In this document: piece by piece, positions 26,967 to 36,224 of the stretch | Numbering within the stretch: position 1 is the first letter of the stretch | Layout: the number at the start of each line of letters is the position of its first letter | Origin: an uncultured Duncaniella sp. | Lineage (GTDB): Bacteria; Bacteroidota; Bacteroidia; Bacteroidales; Muribaculaceae | Direction: 5' to 3' | DNA length: 64,000 nt | Assembly: GCA_910588795.1 (NCBI GenBank) | Contig: CAJURI010000001.1 | Span: 62,001 to 126,000, forward strand | The notes under the pieces: generated by a model | Told to the model about the DNA's origin: nothing | Databases searched by the model: none | What the model saw: only the letters and a program-made list of their open reading frames with translations | Translations under genes and position numbers: made by a program

Positions 26967-28355
26967 TCACTTCCCCACGAGAGCGCGTATCGCGGCCGGA
27001 AGCGATGTATTGTCATTGAGAGGAGCAAAAAGCTCCGACCCAACACCTACGGCATAGACCGGGACAAGACCTCCGGAATGGCCGTTGGTGGTGAATCCAA
27101 GCCCGGTCACCCCGTCGATAATACGGTACACATTCTCGGTAAAGGTGTTGAATGAATTGTAGAGAGTCTTGTTATCGGCCGGCATCTCGCCTTTGAAACA
27201 GCGTTCAAACTCCTTACGCAGCATCTCCGTCTGGCTGTCGGTCACAGGGACCGCGCTCCAGAACCCGAGTTTCTCGGTAAGAATCTCTTTCATATCCTCC
27301 CATTCGTAAGCACGGCGCGACTTGCGCATGGCCCGGCACATGTCGGCAAAACGGTCCTTGGATATCCTCTGATGGTCGATGTATCCGAGATGCAGGTCAT
27401 AGCCCACCTTATTGTTTCCCAGCCCCATGCCTCCGGTCTCGTGGTCGGCAGTGACAAGAATCAGAGTCTCGTCGGGATGCGCGAGATAGAAGTCATAGGC
27501 ATGGCGGAGAGCCTGATTGAAATTAAGCACCTCCTTTATGATTGTTCCTCCGTCATTGGCATGGCCGCCGTAATCGATATTGCCACCCTCGACCATCATG
27601 AAGAAACGGTCACGGCCGTTGTTCTGCAGATGACGTATGGCGGCGGCAGTCATGTCGGGAAGATTCATGGCACCCGGCACAGAGTCGATGGTGAAATTGA
27701 TCTGTCCCACGGTTATCTCGGAGGGGTTTAACAGGAGCACACGTTTTGACTTCGCGTCCTTAAGGCCCTCCAGCCCGTAGGCGATATCCACACCGTTTTC
27801 GCGGAATGAATCGACAAGATCGTTGGGATTCCCGTCCTTGTCACATGTGCCGCGCAGATTGGACCCGGCAATGAAATCGTAGCCGCACCCGGCAGCCTGC
27901 TTCCCTATCTCATAATACATTCCACGGTCAGGGACATGGGCATAGAATGCTCCCGGAGTCGCATCGTCGGGCGGAACGGAAGTGACGAGAGCCACACCGT
28001 AGCCACGGTCGAAAAGCTCTTTTGCTATCGAGGTCACAGCCACGGAGTCAGGGGTCATACCGAGCATTCCGTTACGGGTCTTATGTCCGGAAGCAAGGGC
28101 AGTACCGGCCGCAGCCGAGTCAGTGACAGGAGATGACGCCGAATGGGTGGTGGACTGCGATGCCACCGGGAAGCTCATCATGAGGATTGGATCGGGGTTT
28201 CCGAGCACGGTGCGGTTGTACACCTGTGCGGAAAGAGCCTGGGCCATACCCATGCCGTCACCGATAAAGTAGAATATGTATTTCGGGACTCCGGCTCCGC
28301 AGACACTTGCCACGGAGCATAGGGAAAACAGAAGAGAGAACAGACGAGTCTTCAT
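26967..28355 (-). CDS. Alkaline phosphatase, secreted
   Basis: The 462-residue PhoA-family phosphomonoesterase has a signal peptide (about 1-20). IGDGMG (D33) binds metal, the nucleophile is S80 in VTDSAAAGTALASG, and TADHETGGM supplies late metal ligands. It releases phosphate from organic esters in the periplasm. It is the last gene behind the GH3-like gene (7-base gap). No Pho-type operator was recognised. Confidence 0.92.
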   Translation of the reverse strand: MKTRLFSLLFSLCSVASVCGAGVPKYIFYFIGDGMGMAQALSAQVYNRTVLGNPDPILMMSFPVASQSTTHSASSPVTDSAAAGTALASGHKTRNGMLGMTPDSVAVTSIAKELFDRGYGVALVTSVPPDDATPGAFYAHVPDRGMYYEIGKQAAGCGYDFIAGSNLRGTCDKDGNPNDLVDSFRENGVDIAYGLEGLKDAKSKRVLLLNPSEITVGQINFTIDSVPGAMNLPDMTAAAIRHLQNNGRDRFFMMVEGGNIDYGGHANDGGTIIKEVLNFNQALRHAYDFYLAHPDETLILVTADHETGGMGLGNNKVGYDLHLGYIDHQRISKDRFADMCRAMRKSRRAYEWEDMKEILTEKLGFWSAVPVTDSQTEMLRKEFERCFKGEMPADNKTLYNSFNTFTENVYRIIDGVTGLGFTTNGHSGGLVPVYAVGVGSELFAPLNDNTSLPAAIRALVGK

Positions 28356-28362
28356 AAAAGCA

Positions 28363-29889
28363 TCAGTTTAATCTAAGGATATCATCAATTGGGGTGCGTG
28401 TATTGGACAGGCGCGGGACCTTGCGCTGGCCGCCGAGCTTACCGGTGGAAGCAAGCCAGTCGTTGAATATACCCGGACGGCCCTTGACCACAGTGAGAGG
28501 GTCAAGGAATATCCCGTGGGCACGCTTGGCCTGATAGTCGGAGTTGAGCTCCTGTAGAGCACTGTCGAGCGCGGCGGCGAAAGCGTCAAGCGACGAGGGC
28601 TCGCGGTCGAATTCAATGAGCCATTCGTGGCGTCCGCGTGAATTGTCGGAAGCGTAGACAGGAGCCGCGGTATAATTCACCACAGAGCAGTCCATATCGC
28701 GGCACACGCGTGTCATGGCGGCCTCGGCGTTCTCCACCATAAGCTCCTCGCCGAAAGCGTTGATAAAGCACTTGGTGCGGCCGGCTATGGTGATGCGCAG
28801 AGGATCCGCACTCTCGATGCGCACGGTGTCGCCCGGAGTGTAACGCCACAGGCCGTTGCACGCAGTTATCACTATCGAATAGACCTCGCCTTGCTCCACT
28901 TCCCATGATGGGATGATCGTGGGCCGGTCGGAATCAATGTCGGAAAGCGGCACGAATTCGTAGAACACACCGTTGCCGAGGAGCAGGAGCATCCCCGGAG
29001 AGTCGATGGTGTCCTGCACGGCAAAGAAGCCTTCGGATGCATTGTAGCTCTCGAGATACCGCATGCCGGGACGTGTGATGCGGGCATACTGCTCCCGATA
29101 GGGAGCCATGGATATGCCTCCATGGAAGAACACTTCAAGATGGGGCCACACATCGTGTATGCATCCGGCACCGGCACGCTTCATGACACCTTTGAGCACT
29201 GTGAGAAACCATGACGGCACGCCTGAAATGTTTGTTACATCCCGACGCATGGATGACTCTATCAGGAGAGGCAGCTTCTCCTCCCAGTCAGGCATCAGGG
29301 CCAGCTTCTTTGAGGGGACACGCACAAGATTGGCGAGCGGGTTTATGCAATCGATAAGTGTGGCCGAAAGGTCGCCCACCTTCACTCCCGGATGGAGCGT
29401 AAGCTCATTGGCGTAGCTGCCTCCGAGGATAAAGCCTTTGCCGGAAAACAGGCGGCTGTCGGGATAAAGCGAAAGGTACTGGGCCACAGCCTGAGTGCCA
29501 CCCTCGTAGTGGTTGACGCGGAGCGAATCGCGCGTTATGGGTATGTATTTGCTCTTGCCGTCGGAAGTGCCGGAGCTCTGGGCAAAACGCCGCGTCACCC
29601 CGGGCCACAGCACATCGGGCTCACCGTCCACCATGCGCATCACCAGGTCACGAATATCAGGATAGGACTGCACCGAAGGGACAGCCCTGCGCAGATCGTC
29701 GTAGGCATGTTCGATGACGCGCCCCGACATTGGTCCGAGCCCATGCTCGCGCCCCCATCGGGTAGAGGCTCCGCGCGACAGCAGCCACTGCAGCTGCTCC
29801 AGCTGCACCTGACGTATGCGTCCGCGCCACGAGCGCACACTTGCGGCCTTGTGCAGGAAATACGGGCGGACTAAAGGTGTGATGTTCAT
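28363..29889 (-). CDS. GH3 auxin-responsive-family protein (acyl-adenylate enzyme)
   Basis: The 508-residue protein is related to plant GH3 acyl-acid amido synthetases of the ANL superfamily. The ATP-binding loop SSGTSDGKSKYIPIT is at about 110-124, and downstream adenylation motifs include YNASEGFFAVQD and YTPGDTVRI. Bacterial members are common in Bacteroidetes, but their substrates are unknown. An acyl acid activated by adenylation and joined to an amine is inferred. Confidence 0.88.
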   Translation of the reverse strand: MNITPLVRPYFLHKAASVRSWRGRIRQVQLEQLQWLLSRGASTRWGREHGLGPMSGRVIEHAYDDLRRAVPSVQSYPDIRDLVMRMVDGEPDVLWPGVTRRFAQSSGTSDGKSKYIPITRDSLRVNHYEGGTQAVAQYLSLYPDSRLFSGKGFILGGSYANELTLHPGVKVGDLSATLIDCINPLANLVRVPSKKLALMPDWEEKLPLLIESSMRRDVTNISGVPSWFLTVLKGVMKRAGAGCIHDVWPHLEVFFHGGISMAPYREQYARITRPGMRYLESYNASEGFFAVQDTIDSPGMLLLLGNGVFYEFVPLSDIDSDRPTIIPSWEVEQGEVYSIVITACNGLWRYTPGDTVRIESADPLRITIAGRTKCFINAFGEELMVENAEAAMTRVCRDMDCSVVNYTAAPVYASDNSRGRHEWLIEFDREPSSLDAFAAALDSALQELNSDYQAKRAHGIFLDPLTVVKGRPGIFNDWLASTGKLGGQRKVPRLSNTRTPIDDILRLN

Positions 29890-29919
29890 TTTATACCCAA
29901 CTCAGAAAGCTCATTCATG

Positions 29920-30630
29920 TCACAGCTCGTCGGGGTGCTTGCGGTAATACTCCTCAAGCAGCGGCCCTATATTGAAATAGTATCCTCCGGCGTCCTTCCC
30001 CTGGGAATCCTTCACGGTGATGTACTCATAGCAGGGATCATAGAACACATGGTCGCTGACGGTGTGGTCCATCATGTTGAGCAGCACATATTCATGCTGA
30101 GGCTCTATGACATACCAGGCGTTCTCTTCGTCGAGACCTGTGCCGGTCGACACTATGGCCATGAGAATATAGTTGAGCTTGTACTGCCATATGTTGGCGA
30201 GATTGGTCTTACCCTTTCCTCTCAGGGCGTTGATCAGCATCACCATCTCTCCGAGATTGAAAGGGTTGTCGGACAGAGCCTGTTCGGCATACGCTATCAC
30301 CGAGTCGCATTCCTGGCGGGTGAGATTCTTGGAGCGGTTAAGAGTGGCATCGTAGGTTATGGTGCGCTCGCTCGACCGGTAAGGATTGTAGTCCTCCTGA
30401 AACATATAGCCCAGATAGAGATGCCTGAACTTGTCGATCTTCATCAGCGTGTCATTGCGCTGAAACTCCTTCATGAGCCTCGGGTAATAGTAGGGGGACG
30501 ACTGGTCGAGCGTAGCACGGCGTATAGCCTCGAGGTCGGGCTTCTCACGCTTGAGCTGAGGAAGCACCTGAGAGCTGACACTGAAGGATGCCGCTATAGC
30601 CACGAGCAGTATGGTGAATATTCTTGTCAT
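29920..30630 (-). CDS. DUF4919 secreted protein
   Basis: The 236-residue protein has an N-terminal signal (MTRIFTILLVAIAASFSVSSQ). The body matches the DUF4919 pattern (RHLYLGYMFQEDYNPY, the helix around DNPFNLGEMVMLINALRGKGK, and a beta-rich end with HEYVLLNMMDH). Function is unknown; it probably acts in the periplasm or at the outer membrane. It lies between sufE and the GH3-like gene. Confidence 0.8.
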   Translation of the reverse strand: MTRIFTILLVAIAASFSVSSQVLPQLKREKPDLEAIRRATLDQSSPYYYPRLMKEFQRNDTLMKIDKFRHLYLGYMFQEDYNPYRSSERTITYDATLNRSKNLTRQECDSVIAYAEQALSDNPFNLGEMVMLINALRGKGKTNLANIWQYKLNYILMAIVSTGTGLDEENAWYVIEPQHEYVLLNMMDHTVSDHVFYDPCYEYITVKDSQGKDAGGYYFNIGPLLEEYYRKHPDEL

Positions 30631-30691
30631 GAGCAGTGGGGAGGGATTGGGTTAACAACATGATTGGGCAGCCGGCGCGCCGGAGCCACCG

Positions 30692-31123
30692 TCACTGCTG
30701 CCTTCCGGCAGCCTTGAACGCGAGAGCATACAGACGCATCTGCTTGAGCATCGCGAGAAGACCGTTGGAGCGCGTTGGCGACAGATGCTCGCTCAGACCT
30801 ATGTCGTTGATGAAATGCAGATCGGCCGCAAGGATATCGTCAGGGGTCTGGTTGTCGAGCACCTTCACAAGGAGCGATATTATCCCCTTGACAATTATGG
30901 CGTCAGAATCGGCGGTATAGCGCACGCGCCCTTCGGGTGAGAGCTCGGCATTAAGCCACACACGGCTCTGACAGCCTTCTATGATATGATCGGGTGTGCG
31001 GTACTTCTCTTCGATAGGTGGCAGTGAATTGCCAAGGTCGATGATCATCCCGTAACGGTCCATCCAGTCATCCACCTCGGAGAATTCGTCCACGATCTCG
31101 GACTGTATTTCATTGATAGTCAT
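30692..31123 (-). CDS. SufE-like sulfur acceptor protein
   Basis: The 143-residue protein accepts persulfide sulfur from the cysteine desulfurase SufS and passes it to Fe-S assembly. The acceptor cysteine is C51 in IIEGCQSRVW. Fold-typical segments (DWMDRYGMIIDLGNSLP and LGLSEHLSPTRSNGL-like end) are present. No suf genes are next to it. In this window its likely customers include the hydrogenase and the radical SAM enzymes. Confidence 0.92.
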   Translation of the reverse strand: MTINEIQSEIVDEFSEVDDWMDRYGMIIDLGNSLPPIEEKYRTPDHIIEGCQSRVWLNAELSPEGRVRYTADSDAIIVKGIISLLVKVLDNQTPDDILAADLHFINDIGLSEHLSPTRSNGLLAMLKQMRLYALAFKAAGRQQ

Positions 31124-31159
31124 AAGTATCTCTTATAAATTAATTATAATTAAAGGCAA

Positions 31160-33181
31160 TTATTTCTGCGGACGCGGACGCTCGTTGACATTCTCGGCCG
31201 GCCTGACCTTGGCAAGGGCATTGACGGCCTCACGCAGCACGATAGAACCATTGGAGACACTCTGTCTCAGCTTGCGGGCATTTCCCCTCTCGTTGGGTGA
31301 GCCTATGGCTTTCCATGCCATATCGACAATCTGCGCGGCATCCCGGTTGGTGCAACGTCCTCTGACGGAGAAATAGTCATTCTCTACGACAGCATTAAGG
31401 TCGCCGTCGGTCAGGGCCTTGGCCAGAGCCTTTCCCATCGGGCTTGACAGCTTTGTGAGATCCCATGCGGCATTTCCGTTGAGATATTCAGCATCGGCGG
31501 CCTCTTCCTGAGTCATTGGTACAGCCGGGGCAGCCACAGAGTCAGCCGCGGTGCCACCGGTGCCGTCGGCGGCAAGCTCGGTGACCGCAGAAGGAGCGAC
31601 ATCGAGATCATTGCCTTCGGGTATGAGAAGAGCCACGGCTACCACAATGGCAAGCCCGAGAAGCCCGAGGCCAAGCCATTTCAAAGCTTTACGCCGTGAT
31701 GAGGAGGATGCCGGATAATCGTCCTCGCACTCGTCGCCGGCACTTTCAGCGGAGCCATCGGCCATAGACTGCCGGCTGCGGGGATCAACGGGCACCTTGG
31801 AATCGATGCGGGGATGCTCCTCCACGATATCGCCCGAGACATTGACAAATTTCGGAGCCACGTTCCTCCCTTCCTCACTGTCGTCGGAATGAGACGGGTC
31901 AAAATTAGGAGCCACCGGCGGATTTACTATGCGCACATCTACATTGTAGACCTCGGAATTGTCGGACGTGACCTGACGGTGGGCCCGGAAACCGTGGAAA
32001 TTGCCTGAATGGAGGCGATTGTACTCCGGGGTGTTCTTCTCAATGGAGATCTGCTGCTCGAACACTCTGCCGTCACCGAAATCAAGACGCAGTGTGACAC
32101 ACTGCTCCACCGGCTGCAGCTCCATGTCCAGCTCGTCGGTGGCAAGGATTTCAGAGCTCGGCATTTTGAGCTTGAGAGGGCGGTAATTGTTGGAAACCAC
32201 CTGTATGTCGACCTCAGTGTCGGACTCAAGATCACGTTCGGTGAACTCTATGTACGGATCGGCAGTGCTCACGGGGTGGCCGTTTACCGAGATAGTGTAC
32301 CCGTTGAGTGAGGCCCCTTTCATGGACCTGACTTTTACAGGCACACGGCGAACAAAGCGGATGCCTGTCTGCGCCGCCGTGCGCACAAGTATAGTCGATC
32401 CCTCATATTTGGTGTAGGCGGCGGGGGTGCCAACTACGACCGTCTCGGTGTGGGTGTCAAATCCCTCCCGAGAATAGGTAAGCACGAGCCGGTCGCCGTC
32501 ATACACAAGCGAGGATGACGCGGTGACCCCTTCGGGGCACACTACCCCGTACTGTCTGCGGATGGGCACTGTGATGCGCGGCATCTTTACGCCCGGACGC
32601 AGGGATGTCGAAGCCGATACAATGATGATGCATCGGTAGCCGGCATATTCAGGCTGCCCCGGAAAAGAGAATATGGCCTCAAGCTCCTGAAGCGAGATGT
32701 ATGTACGGTAGGCAGCCTCACTGACGGTCTCAGCCGCAGGGACAGCCGCATTGCATTTCCAGGCTTCAAGCTCAAGCGGCTCCTTAGGGACACCGGCTTC
32801 AAGGAGCACGGTCTCGACAGCGTCGTCAGAGAGATTCTCCTCCTCGATGAAAACTCTTTTGAGACCGGCAAACACACCGAGCACCTGACGCCCTGTCAGG
32901 GCGCATCCGTTGTCGATGAGAAGCGATATCATCACATAGCCGCGTTCGGGGAAGAGGGTGTTGCGGGTGATGAGCGAAATATAATGCCCGAGAGCCGACT
33001 CCTGGAGCACATAACATTCATTGGCGTTTAGAAACCGCTTTATGGCGGCTCCCGGTTCGACCATAGTACTGTCCCAGCGGGGATCTTTATCGCTATCCGC
33101 AGGTGTATACTTGTAAAGAGTGCGGGTGGCACCCTGCATCTCTCCACGGAAAGCTATGTGGATATAACTGAAATCGGTCAT
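31160..33181 (-). CDS. Unknown protein with one central membrane helix
   Basis: The 673-residue protein matches no family I can name. Residues 1-480 are soluble, with several beta-rich repeats like Ig/PEGA-type modules (VPVKVRSMKGASLNGYTISV and SNNYRPLKLKMPS). An acidic, Ser-rich linker precedes the positively charged RRKALKW, a membrane helix at about 500-522, and a 150-residue end with a helical domain. The orientation is unclear. The start is ATG 33181 because a TAATTTTG box lies at 33236-33229; the longer frame to 33274 would begin upstream of the transcript. Confidence 0.65.
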   Translation of the reverse strand: MTDFSYIHIAFRGEMQGATRTLYKYTPADSDKDPRWDSTMVEPGAAIKRFLNANECYVLQESALGHYISLITRNTLFPERGYVMISLLIDNGCALTGRQVLGVFAGLKRVFIEEENLSDDAVETVLLEAGVPKEPLELEAWKCNAAVPAAETVSEAAYRTYISLQELEAIFSFPGQPEYAGYRCIIIVSASTSLRPGVKMPRITVPIRRQYGVVCPEGVTASSSLVYDGDRLVLTYSREGFDTHTETVVVGTPAAYTKYEGSTILVRTAAQTGIRFVRRVPVKVRSMKGASLNGYTISVNGHPVSTADPYIEFTERDLESDTEVDIQVVSNNYRPLKLKMPSSEILATDELDMELQPVEQCVTLRLDFGDGRVFEQQISIEKNTPEYNRLHSGNFHGFRAHRQVTSDNSEVYNVDVRIVNPPVAPNFDPSHSDDSEEGRNVAPKFVNVSGDIVEEHPRIDSKVPVDPRSRQSMADGSAESAGDECEDDYPASSSSRRKALKWLGLGLLGLAIVVAVALLIPEGNDLDVAPSAVTELAADGTGGTAADSVAAPAVPMTQEEAADAEYLNGNAAWDLTKLSSPMGKALAKALTDGDLNAVVENDYFSVRGRCTNRDAAQIVDMAWKAIGSPNERGNARKLRQSVSNGSIVLREAVNALAKVRPAENVNERPRPQK

Positions 33182-33228
33182 TGCGGTTTTTATCGTCGGG
33201 TTCTTTACAATTTGTTGGTTCAATAGGA

Positions 33229-33236
33229 CAAAATTA
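33229..33236 (-). promoter_or_regulatory. -7 box of the unknown membrane protein gene
   Basis: TAATTTTG on the minus strand, about 48 bases before ATG 33181. It decides between two possible starts for that gene. Confidence 0.55.
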
Positions 33237-33329
33237 GTGAAAATCCTCTTTTTCAACAAATGTTTTTTTAACAAGGTTCAGGGTCTCGGAAACCCGACGG
33301 ACGAGACCGCGACGGCGACAGCTAAATAA

Positions 33330-33743
33330 TTAGTTGCGAAGATCCCTGCATCTCTTGACCAGTCCGGCAAACAGCCTTAGGGCTTCAATGATCCGGGAGC
33401 GGTGAGGGGAGTTCTCGGTTATGCTCTTAGCCTCGATCAGCACAAGTGAAGCCGAACCGAGGGTGGTGAGCCACGGGAACGGAGAGAGGTTGACGCTGCC
33501 ACAGGCTGACAGCACTACGACCGATGCGACTATCATGGAATCAATGACCGTCAGGCAGAAGAGCGCGAGAAAATAGGAGGATACTTTGGCCACCGTGCGG
33601 CGCAGCCCGCGCGATGTGCACGGATGCCCCTCGCGGCGCGCACGGCGGACACCGCTGACAAGATCGGCTATGACCGAGAGGAGCACGCCTGAATATTCGA
33701 CGGCAAGCAACAGGAGGAGCGAGGTAAGGAGTCGGGACGACAT
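33330..33743 (-). CDS. Phage holin family protein
   Basis: The 137-residue protein has three hydrophobic segments (about 5-28, 55-80, 85-105) and the shape of Bacteroidetes holin-family proteins, which form pores in phage lysis. No lysin or other phage gene is adjacent, so it is probably a domesticated or orphan copy. A TATTTTTG box at 33781-33774 lies upstream. Confidence 0.65.
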   Translation of the reverse strand: MSSRLLTSLLLLLAVEYSGVLLSVIADLVSGVRRARREGHPCTSRGLRRTVAKVSSYFLALFCLTVIDSMIVASVVVLSACGSVNLSPFPWLTTLGSASLVLIEAKSITENSPHRSRIIEALRLFAGLVKRCRDLRN

Positions 33744-33817
33744 AATCTACGGAATTTAGGGTGAATGATTCCGCAAAAATATGACACCAGACACGTCCCG
33801 ACGGTGCGATAACGCCG

Positions 33818-35623
33818 TCAGGGATGCAGAGCCGAATAGACTATGGAGGCTCTCGCCGGACCTACCACCTCGGCAATGGCATCGAGATCGGCCTCACGCA
33901 GACGCTTTACACTCCTGAAGCGCGTGAGAAGCGCAGTGCGCGTCTTTTCGCCCACTCCGCTTATGCCGTCAAGTTCGGACACGGCCTGTCCTTTGCTGCG
34001 GCGGTTGCGGTGGTGAGTTATGCCGAAACGGTGGGCCTCGTCACGCAGCTGCTGCACCACGCGCAGACTCTCGCTGTTCTTGTCGATATACAGCGGTATG
34101 CTGTCGCCCGGGAAATATATCTCCTCAAGCCGTTTCGCTATGCCGACCACCGCAATAGTGCCACGCAGCCCCATTTCGTCAAGGGCCTCCACCGCGGCTG
34201 AAAGCTGCCCTTTGCCGCCATCGACCACTATGAGCTGAGGGAGCGGCTGCCCCTCATTGACCAGACGGGTGTAACGGCGCGTCAGCACCTCCTTCATCGA
34301 CGCGAAGTCATCGGGGCCTTCCACCGTGCGGATATTGAAATGCCTATAGTCTTTCTTGGACGGCTTGGCATCCTTGAACACCACACACGAGGCGACCGGA
34401 TTAGTCCCCTGAATATTGGAATTGTCAAAGCATTCTATATGGCGCGGGAGTTCGGAAAGACGGAAGTCGGCACGCATACGCTCAAGTATCCTGTCGGTCC
34501 GCACCGAAGGATCGCGCTTCTCCATGGTCTTGACTTTGTCCACCCTGTGTTGCCTGGCATTCTTCTGCGACACCTCAAGGAGCTTTGCCTTGTCGCCGCG
34601 TTTCGGGATTATGAATCTGACATCAGGCATCTCGCAGTCGGGCTCCTCGGCCACCACGACCTCGTCATACACCACTCCGAGCGACTCCGCGATCTCGGCC
34701 ATTGCATAAGCGAGCAGCTGAGGTACGGTCTCGTCGAGGCGACGCCGGTATTCGAGGGTGACGGATTTTACAACTGCTCCATGGCGTATGTGCATGTAAT
34801 TGATGTACACTTCGTCGTCCTCGTCGTGAACGCCGAACACGTCGACATCCTCAATGGTCTGCGACACTATCACACTCTTTGCCTGATACCGGCTTATGAG
34901 GTCATACTGCTCCTTAAGGAGCTGCGCCTCCTCAAAGCGCAGCTGGGCTGACAGCTTCTCCATCTCAGCACGCAGGTAGCCGAGCAGCTCTGACACATCT
35001 CCACGGAGAATGGATCTCACGCGGTCTATGTCGGCACAGTAGTCAGCGGAGGACACAAGCCCCGTGCAGCATCCGCCGCAACGCTTGAGATGGTAGTCAA
35101 GACACAGCCTGCCCTTTCCGGCATTGACATACTCCTGCGTGATGACATGTCGGCAGGAACGTATGCGGTAGAGACGCCTGACAAGATCGAGAGTGGCACG
35201 CGCCGAGCCGGCATCGGTGTACGGGCCGTAATACTTCGATCCGTCCTTGATGCGCTGTCGGGTCATGAACACTCTCGGGAAAGGCTCGTTGGTGACCACT
35301 ATCCAGGGGTAGGACTTGTCATCCTTAAGGAGCACATTGTAGCGCGGCTGATGCTCCTTGATCATCGAGGCCTCAAGGTTGAGCGCGTCCTGCTCCGTCG
35401 GCACTACGATATAGCTCATATCGGCTATGGCACGCACGAGCAGATTGGTGCGGAGCGAATCATGCGTGCGGTTGAAGTAGGAGCTGACGCGCCTCTTGAG
35501 ATTCTTAGCCTTGCCGACGTAAATCACCGTGCCCTCGGAGTCATAATACATATATACTCCGGGGGTGTCAGGGAGGATGGATATCTTCTCCTCCAGCGCG
35601 GCTGATTTACGATGTTTCGGCAT
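33818..35623 (-). CDS. uvrC: Excinuclease ABC subunit C
   Basis: The 601-residue nuclease makes both incisions in nucleotide excision repair. It has the GIY-YIG domain (GVYMYYDSEGTVIYVGKAKNLKRRV) in the first 95 residues, a Cys-rich region (CLDYHLKRCGGCC), the UVR motif near residue 215, the RNase H-like domain (HIECFDNSNIQGTNPVASCVVF) and C-terminal helix-hairpin-helix (LDGISGVGEKTRTALLTRF). Complete. It starts 4 bases after apt ends. Confidence 0.97.
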   Translation of the reverse strand: MPKHRKSAALEEKISILPDTPGVYMYYDSEGTVIYVGKAKNLKRRVSSYFNRTHDSLRTNLLVRAIADMSYIVVPTEQDALNLEASMIKEHQPRYNVLLKDDKSYPWIVVTNEPFPRVFMTRQRIKDGSKYYGPYTDAGSARATLDLVRRLYRIRSCRHVITQEYVNAGKGRLCLDYHLKRCGGCCTGLVSSADYCADIDRVRSILRGDVSELLGYLRAEMEKLSAQLRFEEAQLLKEQYDLISRYQAKSVIVSQTIEDVDVFGVHDEDDEVYINYMHIRHGAVVKSVTLEYRRRLDETVPQLLAYAMAEIAESLGVVYDEVVVAEEPDCEMPDVRFIIPKRGDKAKLLEVSQKNARQHRVDKVKTMEKRDPSVRTDRILERMRADFRLSELPRHIECFDNSNIQGTNPVASCVVFKDAKPSKKDYRHFNIRTVEGPDDFASMKEVLTRRYTRLVNEGQPLPQLIVVDGGKGQLSAAVEALDEMGLRGTIAVVGIAKRLEEIYFPGDSIPLYIDKNSESLRVVQQLRDEAHRFGITHHRNRRSKGQAVSELDGISGVGEKTRTALLTRFRSVKRLREADLDAIAEVVGPARASIVYSALHP

Positions 35624-35627
35624 ATTG

Positions 35628-36146
35628 TCAATACACCAACAGGGAGGAAACCTCGGCGTCGGCCGGAAGGTTGGCCCGCCCGTTGAGCGCGGAAAGTTCG
35701 ACGATGAAATTTATGTAGACCTTCTTTGGGTTCATACTTTTGACCAGTTCATATGCGGCAGCCATGGTGCCGCCGGTAGCGAGCACATCGTCATGTATCA
35801 CCACCACATCGTCAGGGGTTATGGCATCACGGTGGATCTCTATGGTGTCCTTTCCATATTCCTTGTCGTAGGATGCGCTTATCGTGTCGGCGGGGAGCTT
35901 GCCAGGCTTGCGGATGGGCACGAATCCGGCACCAAGCTCAAAAGCGAGTATGGATCCTCCGATAAATCCACGCGACTCTATGCCCACTACCTTAGTAACG
36001 CCTTTGTCGCGATAAAGTTGAGACAGGTCCCAGCCTATGATGTGCAGGCCACGGGGATCTTTGAACAGTGTGGTCAGGTCACGAAATATGATACCCTTCT
36101 GCGGGAAGTCATATACGTCACGGATGTGAGATTTCAGGTATTCCAT
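35628..36146 (-). CDS. apt: Adenine phosphoribosyltransferase
   Basis: The 172-residue salvage enzyme converts adenine and PRPP to AMP. The PRPP-binding loop is VVIHDDVLATGGTM, and GIESRGFIGGSILAFELGAGF is family-typical. The gene is followed closely by uvrC and preceded by a short gap holding a parS-like site. Confidence 0.95.
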   Translation of the reverse strand: MEYLKSHIRDVYDFPQKGIIFRDLTTLFKDPRGLHIIGWDLSQLYRDKGVTKVVGIESRGFIGGSILAFELGAGFVPIRKPGKLPADTISASYDKEYGKDTIEIHRDAITPDDVVVIHDDVLATGGTMAAAYELVKSMNPKKVYINFIVELSALNGRANLPADAEVSSLLVY

Positions 36147-36198
36147 TGAAACTATAATATGTTTGTTATGTGATCATTTCAAGCAGCGGCGAGGGGCA

Positions 36199-36218
36199 AT
36201 TGTTCCACGTGGAACAAT
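36199..36218. other. parS-like centromere site (ParB binding)
   Basis: ATTGTTCCACGTGGAACAAT is a perfect 20-bp palindrome. Its core TGTTCCACGTGGAACA (36201-36216) fits the bacterial parS consensus (TGTTNCACGTGNAACA), the loading site for ParB. It lies between apt and mnmG (gidA), a gene that is often near the chromosome origin. Only one copy is in the window, and no parA/parB gene is seen. Confidence 0.8.
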
Positions 36219-36224
36219 ATTCTA

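Noticed and set aside
33330..33743. Prophage around the holin-like gene
   Set aside because: Neighbours are housekeeping genes (uvrC, apt) and a host-type unknown; no lysin, terminase or integrase is seen.
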